Of a DNA stretch of 64,000 nt, positions 58,272 through 64,000 are shown one piece after another. The stretch lies in assembly GCF_023509475.1 (NCBI RefSeq), contig NZ_JAKSDZ010000005.1, forward strand, positions 62,001-126,000. The letters run 5' to 3'. The notes beneath the pieces were generated by a model. The model did not search any database and had not been told where the DNA came from. It saw only the letters and a program-made list of their open reading frames with translations. The first letter of the stretch is position 1; each line of letters starts with the position of its first letter. Both the position numbers and the translations under genes were made by a program. The DNA is from Aestuariirhabdus haliotis. GTDB lineage: Bacteria; Pseudomonadota; Gammaproteobacteria; Pseudomonadales; Aestuariirhabdaceae.

Positions 58272-58350
58272 AAAAACCTCAGCAGGGTTGGAAGGCCGGC
58301 AATCTTAGCGTAGAGAATCCTAAGATACAACCGCCCCCAGATAATTTAAT

Positions 58351-59691
58351 TCAGGATCCGACGACAGACTCAACGACACCCGCCAAGTGCTGCGCAAGAC
58401 GCTGTACTTGTTGAGTATTTTCCCCTTCTACCATAACCCGGACAACCGGTTCAGTACCCGAAGGACGGAGCAACACACGCCCGGTATCGGCCAATTCTGC
58501 CTCTACCTGAGCAACTGCTTTAACCACTTCAGCCTGGGCAGAAATATCCTGCTTGGCCGGCAAGCGAACATTAATCATGGTCTGGGGAAACATCGTCATA
58601 GCCGACTTGAGCCGATAGAGGGATTCACCTCCAGCCTTCATAGCACGCACCACTTGCAACGCTGAAACAATACCATCACCGGTGGTAGTGACATGCCTAC
58701 AGATAATGTGCCCCGAAGATTCGCCCCCCAGCAGCCAACCTTTTTCATTCAACATTTCATTAACATAGCGATCACCAACACAGGCACGATCAAAAGCTAT
58801 CCCCAACTGCTTCAACGCCAGTTCCATGCCCAGATTGGTCATCTGGGTACCGACCACACCACCACCCAGCTTGCCGTACTGATGTCGGTTGCGAGCAATA
58901 ATAAACAGTAACTGATCGCCATCAACCACCTCTCCACGATCATCAACCATCATCACGCGATCACCATCACCATCAAAAGCAATACCCAGATCCGCCTGAC
59001 GCTCCAGCACTTCGTTCTGCAGTGCAGCCAGCGAGGTAGAACCCACTTCGCGATTGATATTCAAGCCATTGGGCTGAACCCCGATCTCATAGACTTCGGC
59101 TCCCAACTCTCTGAATACGGCCGGCCCAATGTGATAAGTGGCCCCATGTGCTCCGTCAACAACCATCTTCATACCGCGCAAATCGAGGTGACTGGTCACG
59201 GTACCCTTACAGTATTCAATATATCGGCCTGCAGCATCATCAATGCGGGTAACTTTGCCCAATTGATCCGGAGGCACCACAGTCATCGGCTGCTCAATCA
59301 TCTCTTCAATCGCATGCTCGATTTCGTCACCCAGTTTGGTGCCGTTTGCCGAGAAAAACTTAAAGCCGTTATCGGTATAAGGGTTATGGGAGGCGCTGAT
59401 CACAATGCCTGCCTGAGCATTAAAGGTTCGCGTCAGGTACGCAATACCTGGCGTCGGCATCGGCCCCAACAGGCAAACATCCACCCCGGCTGCCGACAAT
59501 CCTGCCTCAAGTGCTGACTCAAACATATAGCCGGATATGCGGGTATCTTTACCGATCATGATTTTGCTGCGCCCCTCTCGGGCAAATACCTTGCCTGCGG
59601 CCCAACCCAACTTCAGAATAAATTCCGGCGTAATCGGGCTTTTCCCGACAACCCCACGAATACCATCGGTACCAAAATACTTTTTAGTCAT
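58351..59691 (-). CDS. glmM: Phosphoglucosamine mutase GlmM
   Basis: Converts glucosamine-6-phosphate to glucosamine-1-phosphate for cell-wall precursors; 446 residues. Opens [21 protein letters not shown]; the phosphorylated Ser is in [19 protein letters not shown]; metal-binding loop [25 protein letters not shown] sugar loop; [15 protein letters not shown] phosphate loop. 13 nt after folP. Confidence 0.97.
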   Translation of the reverse strand: MTKKYFGTDGIRGVVGKSPITPEFILKLGWAAGKVFAREGRSKIMIGKDTRISGYMFESALEAGLSAAGVDVCLLGPMPTPGIAYLTRTFNAQAGIVISASHNPYTDNGFKFFSANGTKLGDEIEHAIEEMIEQPMTVVPPDQLGKVTRIDDAAGRYIEYCKGTVTSHLDLRGMKMVVDGAHGATYHIGPAVFRELGAEVYEIGVQPNGLNINREVGSTSLAALQNEVLERQADLGIAFDGDGDRVMMVDDRGEVVDGDQLLFIIARNRHQYGKLGGGVVGTQMTNLGMELALKQLGIAFDRACVGDRYVNEMLNEKGWLLGGESSGHIICRHVTTTGDGIVSALQVVRAMKAGGESLYRLKSAMTMFPQTMINVRLPAKQDISAQAEVVKAVAQVEAELADTGRVLLRPSGTEPVVRVMVEGENTQQVQRLAQHLAGVVESVVGS

Positions 59692-59704
59692 AAAAGTCCA
59701 CCCA

Positions 59705-60535
59705 TTAACTGTTGCTCACCGCATCCACCATGGCCAACGCATCCCGAGTTTCTTTCACATCGTGCACCCGTATGATGTGCGCCCCCGCTTGGGCTGCCAG
59801 TACTGCAACGGCAATCGAGCCGTACAGCCGGTCATCTGCATCAGGGCGATCAAGCACCGCACCTATCATACTTTTCCTCGACATACCGACCAGTAGCGGC
59901 ACATCCATTTCCGCGAAGCGACTCAACCCCTTCAGAAGCTGCAGATTATGCTGCAACGTTTTTCCAAAACCGAACCCCGGATCAATCAACAAATTGGAAC
60001 GACTGATACCGGCCGCTTCACACAACCTCATACGATCACGCAAAAAAACCATGACATCATCGATAACATTATCGTAGCAGGGATCATGCTGCATGGTTCC
60101 CGGTTCGCCTTGCATATGCATCAGGCAAACAGGCACACCAAGAGAGGCTGCCATCTGTAGCGCACCCGGACGCTGTAACGCCCTGACATCATTGATCAAA
60201 CCAGCGCCAGCAGCAATCGCCGCCTGCATCACCTCGGCCGTACTGGTATCCACGGAAACCACCACATCAAGTTCGGCCCGAATCGCCTCGACCACTGGCA
60301 CGACCCTTTCCAGCTCCTGCTCCACAGACACAGGGGCTGCCCCTGGGCGAGTCGACTCTCCCCCAACATCAATAAAAGTGGCACCGGAAAGGAACATCTG
60401 CCTGGCGTGTTCTAGCGCCCGGGCCGGCTCAACAAAACGACCACCGTCCGAGAAAGAATCGGGCGTCACATTCAAAACGCCCATAATCAGGGGCCGATCA
60501 AGAGAACGCCGCTGGCTACCAAAATCAACGACCAT
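59705..60535 (-). CDS. folP: Dihydropteroate synthase FolP
   Basis: Joins p-aminobenzoate and hydroxymethyldihydropterin pyrophosphate, the sulfonamide target; 276 residues. Motifs: [66 protein letters not shown] and [16 protein letters not shown] 60535 has GAGGAG close upstream; a TTG at 60547 is less likely. Directly after a hairpin that follows ftsH. Confidence 0.96.
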   Translation of the reverse strand: MVVDFGSQRRSLDRPLIMGVLNVTPDSFSDGGRFVEPARALEHARQMFLSGATFIDVGGESTRPGAAPVSVEQELERVVPVVEAIRAELDVVVSVDTSTAEVMQAAIAAGAGLINDVRALQRPGALQMAASLGVPVCLMHMQGEPGTMQHDPCYDNVIDDVMVFLRDRMRLCEAAGISRSNLLIDPGFGFGKTLQHNLQLLKGLSRFAEMDVPLLVGMSRKSMIGAVLDRPDADDRLYGSIAVAVLAAQAGAHIIRVHDVKETRDALAMVDAVSNS

Positions 60536-60550
60536 AGTACTCCTCAAAGC

Positions 60551-60576
60551 AAACCGACGGCCTTAGCCGTCGGTTT
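60551..60576 (-). terminator. Hairpin between ftsH and folP
   Basis: Stem AAACCGACGGC / GCCGTCGGTTT with a 4-nt loop, 22 nt after the ftsH stop. On the minus strand a weak T-run (GTTTGCTTTG) follows, ending next to the folP ribosome binding site. It may terminate partially or act as an attenuator. Confidence 0.65.
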
Positions 60577-60598
60577 AAAGGTCAAAACCTTGATTATT

Positions 60599-62530
60599 CT
60601 AGTGCTCCCCGGCAGGCCCTCCAATGGGCTCATCTGGCGATTTCTTGGGCTCTTCTGAAGATTCTGCCGTTGCCGAGCCGCCGTCTTCATCATCACCCCA
60701 GTCCTGAGGAGGACGCGGTTTACGACCAGCCATAATATCATCAAGCTGATCGCTATCGAGGGTCTCATACTGCATCAGAGCATCTGCCATCGCATCCAGC
60801 TTGTCACGGTTATCCGTCAGAATCTGCTCGGCGCGCTCGTAACAACTGTCGATAACGTGACGAACCTCATCATCGATTACCTTGGCGGTTTCAGCGGATA
60901 CGTGCAATCGGTTGCCTTGCTGCTTACCGAGGAATACTTCACCTTCCTCCTCCTCGTACAGCAAAGGACCCAACTTTTCAGACAAGCCCCAACGAGTCAC
61001 CATGCTACGGGCAATCTGCGATGCTCGCTGGATATCATTGGAAGCACCCGTGGTAACCCCCCCTTTGCCCAGAGTCATCTCTTCTGCTATTCGGCCACCA
61101 AACAGGCTACAGACCTGGCTTTCAAGCCCTTGCTTGCTCTGACTGTAACGATCCTCTTCGGGCAGGAACATGGTCACCCCCAAAGCACGACCACGAGGAA
61201 TGATACTAACCTTGTAAACCGGGTCATGATCGGGAACCAGACGGCCGACAATCGCGTGACCCGCTTCGTGGTAGGCGGTATTGAGCTTCTCCTTTTCACT
61301 CATTACCATCGATTTGCGCTCGGCGCCCATCATGATCTTATCTTTGGCCAGCTCGAATTCCTGCATAGTGACCATTCGTTTACTGGAACGTGCCGCAAAC
61401 AGGGCCGCTTCGTTAACCAGGTTAGCCAGGTCAGCACCGGAAAATCCGGGCGTTCCACGGGCTATCAATGCCGGCTTGACGCCATCATGAACCGGTACTT
61501 TACGCATATGCACTTTGAGTATCTGTTCACGACCACGGATATCAGGCAGACCCACCACGACCTGGCGGTCAAAACGACCGGGGCGCAACAAGGCAGGATC
61601 GAGCACATCAGGACGGTTGGTTGCGGCAATGACAATCACACCCTCGTTACCCTCAAAACCATCCATCTCGACCAAGAGCTGGTTGAGGGTCTGCTCACGC
61701 TCATCATGTCCGCCACCCAGGCCGGCGCCACGATGACGGCCAACCGCATCGATTTCGTCGATAAAGATAATACAAGGGGATTGCTTCTTGGCTTGCTCAA
61801 ACATGTCCCGAACCCGGGAGGCACCAACACCAACAAACATCTCGACAAAGTCAGAGCCGGAAATGGTAAAGAACGGCACCTTGGCTTCACCAGCAATGGC
61901 TTTCGCCAGCAAGGTCTTACCGGTACCGGGTTGACCAACCATCAATACACCGCGAGGGATTCGGCCTCCGAGGCGCTGGAATTTGCCGGGATCACGGAGA
62001 AATTCGACCAATTCCTTCACGTCTTCCTTGGCTTCTTCTACCCCCGCCACATCAGCAAAGGTTGTCTTGATTTGATCTTCACTAAGCAGGCGCGCCTTGC
62101 TTTTACCAAAGCTCATCGGACCGCCACGACCACCGCCGCCGCCCTGCATCTGGCGCATAAAAAACATGAAAACAGCAATAATCACCAGAATGGGGAAACT
62201 GGCTACCAGCAGCTGGGTCCATATGCTCTGCTTCTCGATTGGCTTGGCCACCACATTCACGTTATTGCGCAGAAGCTCATCCATCAACTTGTCATCGCGT
62301 ACGGTAGGCGGCAAGTTGGTCGAGAAGCGCTCGTTATTTTTCAGGTCACCCGTAAGACGGTAACCGTCGATCGTGACACGACTGACCCGGTCATTCTCGA
62401 CCTGGGTAATAAATTCTGAATAACTCAACTCCGAAGAGGTGGGTTGCATGGTGCCGAAATTTTTGAATACGGTCAGCAATACCAACGCAATAATCAGCCA
62501 CAAGACCAAGTTTTTAGCCATATCGTTCAA
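60599..62530 (-). CDS. ftsH: ATP-dependent zinc metalloprotease FtsH
   Basis: Membrane-bound AAA+ protease of 643 residues. Two N-terminal transmembrane helices ([19 protein letters not shown] and [18 protein letters not shown]) flank a periplasmic region. Walker A is [13 protein letters not shown], Walker [40 protein letters not shown], and the zinc motif is HEAGHA. The 62530 start is TTG with AGGA 7 nt upstream (MNDMAKN); ATG 62521 is the alternative. Acidic C-terminal tail. Confidence 0.97.
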   Translation of the reverse strand: MNDMAKNLVLWLIIALVLLTVFKNFGTMQPTSSELSYSEFITQVENDRVSRVTIDGYRLTGDLKNNERFSTNLPPTVRDDKLMDELLRNNVNVVAKPIEKQSIWTQLLVASFPILVIIAVFMFFMRQMQGGGGGRGGPMSFGKSKARLLSEDQIKTTFADVAGVEEAKEDVKELVEFLRDPGKFQRLGGRIPRGVLMVGQPGTGKTLLAKAIAGEAKVPFFTISGSDFVEMFVGVGASRVRDMFEQAKKQSPCIIFIDEIDAVGRHRGAGLGGGHDEREQTLNQLLVEMDGFEGNEGVIVIAATNRPDVLDPALLRPGRFDRQVVVGLPDIRGREQILKVHMRKVPVHDGVKPALIARGTPGFSGADLANLVNEAALFAARSSKRMVTMQEFELAKDKIMMGAERKSMVMSEKEKLNTAYHEAGHAIVGRLVPDHDPVYKVSIIPRGRALGVTMFLPEEDRYSQSKQGLESQVCSLFGGRIAEEMTLGKGGVTTGASNDIQRASQIARSMVTRWGLSEKLGPLLYEEEEGEVFLGKQQGNRLHVSAETAKVIDDEVRHVIDSCYERAEQILTDNRDKLDAMADALMQYETLDSDQLDDIMAGRKPRPPQDWGDDEDGGSATAESSEEPKKSPDEPIGGPAGEH

Positions 62531-62690
62531 CAGGTTATCCTCGTATGCTTAACCCGGCAGGCACCACACCTAACCGTTCCTGAGGGCGGAGCTACTTGCC
62601 CCACCAGTTCGCTACTATTACATCGTAGCCTTACTGGACAGTCTACCAAGTTTAGCCGTCCAGCACGTTATTTTAACGACCCACCACCCA

Positions 62691-63314
62691 TTACTGGCCT
62701 TTAAACCCTCTCGCCAGCAGATAAATCTCTCGCGAACGGGGCCTGGATGACTGGGGTTTCCGGCTCTGCAAGCGATCAAAGCTACCCCGCATATCCCGGA
62801 AATATTCATCAAACCCCTCACCCTGGAAGACCTTGGTCAGAAAGGCTCCCCCCGGCTTGAGTACCTGGCGCGCCATATCCAGGGCCAATTCGGCCAGATA
62901 CATTGCCTTGGGCTGATCAACTGCCGTCATACCACTCATATTGGGGGCCATATCCGAAATTACAAGGTCAACTTGCTCCGAGCCAATTTCTTGCAGTATT
63001 TGCTCCAGTACAGTTTCCTCGGTGAAATCCCCTTTAACAAACGCCACATCGGCGATAGGGTCCATGTCGAGAATGTCTGAGGCCACAATACGCCCCTTCT
63101 CGCCCACAATTTTAGCGGCCACCTGGCACCAACCGCCGGGCGCAGCCCCCAGGTCAACCAGAGACATCCCCGGGCGCAAAATGCGATCTTTCTCCTGAAT
63201 TTCCAGCAGTTTATAGCTGGCACGGGAGCGATAGCCATCCTTCTGGGACTGTTTGACATACTGATCGTCAAAATGTTCTTTTAACCAGCGACCGCTACTC
63301 TTCGACCTTGCCAT
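62691..63314 (-). CDS. rlmE: 23S rRNA (uridine2552-2'-O) methyltransferase RlmE
   Basis: FtsJ/RrmJ-type methyltransferase of 207 residues acting on the A-loop of 23S rRNA. Motifs: [34 protein letters not shown] (SAM), [20 protein letters not shown] (catalytic Asp), [20 protein letters not shown] (catalytic Lys) and the final [17 protein letters not shown]. The rlmE-ftsH order is conserved; yhbY diverges. Confidence 0.97.
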   Translation of the reverse strand: MARSKSSGRWLKEHFDDQYVKQSQKDGYRSRASYKLLEIQEKDRILRPGMSLVDLGAAPGGWCQVAAKIVGEKGRIVASDILDMDPIADVAFVKGDFTEETVLEQILQEIGSEQVDLVISDMAPNMSGMTAVDQPKAMYLAELALDMARQVLKPGGAFLTKVFQGEGFDEYFRDMRGSFDRLQSRKPQSSRPRSREIYLLARGFKGQ

Positions 63315-63458
63315 GAATACCTCTTGGAAACCGCTCCGATACAGCCAAAGCTGTGCCCGTCACGGGGAGTGGTGTAAAATGGGCGATTGCGCCGCAACTC
63401 AAGCCAGGCGGCGCCATAATTGAACCTATTTTAAGGCTTATGCGGAGATAAACAAACG

Positions 63459-63767
63459 ATGCCCCTGACAGCGCAACAAAAAAAGCACTACCGAGCGATC
63501 GGACACAAACTCAATCCCGTTGTGACCGTTGCCGGCAAAGGCTTGTATGACGGCGTGATCGAAGAAACTCTAAGGGCACTGGAGGATCACGAACTGATCA
63601 AAGTAAAGTTCTCCGTAGGTGACCGTGACGCCAAGAACCAGCTGATTCCGCAACTTTGTGACCGCTGTGGCGCCGAGCTGGTGCAAACCATTGGCAATAT
63701 CGCGCTCATTCTCAAGCACGCTGACAAACCCAAGGCCCACCTGTCAAACCTGACACGCACTCTTTAA
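63459..63767 (+). CDS. yhbY: CRM-domain RNA-binding protein YhbY
   Basis: A 102-residue protein binding the pre-50S ribosomal subunit. Visible: LTAQQKKHYRAIGHKLNPVVTVAGKGLYDGVIEETLRALEDHELIKVKF, the CRM fold opening, and LVQTIGNIALILKHADKP. Divergent from rlmE. Followed by a terminator shared with greA. Confidence 0.95.
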   Translation: MPLTAQQKKHYRAIGHKLNPVVTVAGKGLYDGVIEETLRALEDHELIKVKFSVGDRDAKNQLIPQLCDRCGAELVQTIGNIALILKHADKPKAHLSNLTRTL

Positions 63768-63784
63768 CGTGCGTTTGCAGTAGC

Positions 63785-63811
63785 AAAAAAGCCGGCTATT
63801 GCCGGCTTTTT
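63785..63811. terminator. Bidirectional terminator between yhbY and greA
   Basis: AAAAAGCCGGC-TATT-GCCGGCTTTTT, with T-runs on both strands, between two convergent stop codons. Confidence 0.93.
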
Positions 63812-63833
63812 AATGGGCTACCGAAGCTGCCTG

Positions 63834-64000
63834 CTAGGCACCTCCAAGATGCTGAACCTGATCAATCTCATACTCGACATCACCACCCGGAGTTTTCACC
63901 ACCACCTCTTCACCCTCTTCCTTACCAATCAGGGCTCGAGCAATCGGTGAGTTCACTGACAATTTACCGGCTTTAATATCGGCTTCGTCATCGCCCACAA
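63834..64000 (-). CDS. greA: Transcription elongation factor GreA (3' part)
   Basis: Only the C-terminal 55 codons are in the window. They read [48 protein letters not shown], the standard end of GreA, which binds near the polymerase secondary channel and restarts backtracked complexes. The start lies beyond the right edge. Convergent with yhbY. Confidence 0.96.
   Translation of the reverse strand, partial: VGDDEADIKAGKLSVNSPIARALIGKEEGEEVVVKTPGGDVEYEIDQVQHLGGA

Noticed and set aside
60857-62419. A 520-codon open frame on the plus strand opposite ftsH
   Set aside because: It is antisense to conserved FtsH motifs, has no ribosome binding site and no recognisable protein features; long shadows are common opposite GC-rich conserved genes.

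Overview
The window is a chromosomal segment of a Gram-negative gammaproteobacterium. Its gene order resembles Pseudomonas and related marine Oceanospirillales/Cellvibrionales-type lineages: lptD-surA-pdxA-rsmA-apaH, rpsU-yqeY-dnaG-rpoD, rpe/gph/trpEGDC, djlA-murU, and ftsH-folP-glmM-tpiA-secG-tRNAs-rimP-nusA-infB-rbfA-truB-rpsO-pnp. The genus cannot be fixed from the sequence alone. No CRISPR array, insertion sequence, integrase or prophage was seen. Both ends cut genes: suhB on the left and greA on the right.

Region 1 (1-4.9 kb) holds the end of suhB, rluE, an InaA/WaaP-type kinase, a DUF1439-like lipoprotein, a uracil-DNA-glycosylase-family protein and a cytochrome b561-yceI pair. Region 2 (5-12.2 kb) is an anaerobic-respiration block: ubiV, ubiU and a YhcC-type radical SAM gene diverge from ubiT, then come moaA, a DNR-type Crp/Fnr regulator and nnrS. 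Three perfect FNR/DNR boxes (TTGAT-N4-ATCAA) sit in exactly the three promoter regions of this block. The likely reading is a nitric-oxide/low-oxygen regulon joining oxygen-independent ubiquinone synthesis, molybdenum cofactor synthesis and NO tolerance. The nnrS box lies at the -41.5 position relative to a good -10 element.

Region 3 (12.2-18.7 kb) looks like variable DNA: a GFA-family protein, an AT-rich gap, a Cache-domain chemoreceptor, a decayed cupin gene (two frameshifts plus an internal gap), an NADP-dependent oxidoreductase, a small membrane protein, a GNAT acetyltransferase and a DUF6172-like protein. Region 4 (19-26.2 kb) is rpe-gph-trpEGDC interrupted by a gabD-like dehydrogenase between rpe and gph. 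Region 5 (26.3-40.8 kb) covers envelope and cofactor genes: a DUF3530 protein, djlA-murU, lptD-surA-pdxA-rsmA-apaH (no apaG), an EamA transporter, cca-folM, and tsaD-folB-folK. amgK, the usual partner of murU, is not beside it.

Region 6 (41-48 kb) is the macromolecular synthesis operon rpsU-yqeY-dnaG-rpoD, then miaA and an acetyl-CoA acetyltransferase. Region 7 (48-64 kb) is the transcription/translation block on the minus strand from ftsH to pnp, including initiator tRNA-fMet and tRNA-Leu(GAG), flanked by rlmE, yhbY and greA. Several of its genes use GTG or TTG starts supported by good ribosome binding sites. Nothing here is a clearly new defence or mobile system. The most informative signals are the three-box DNR regulon around ubiTUV, the cupin pseudogene that would otherwise pass as a short intact gene, and several operon variations.
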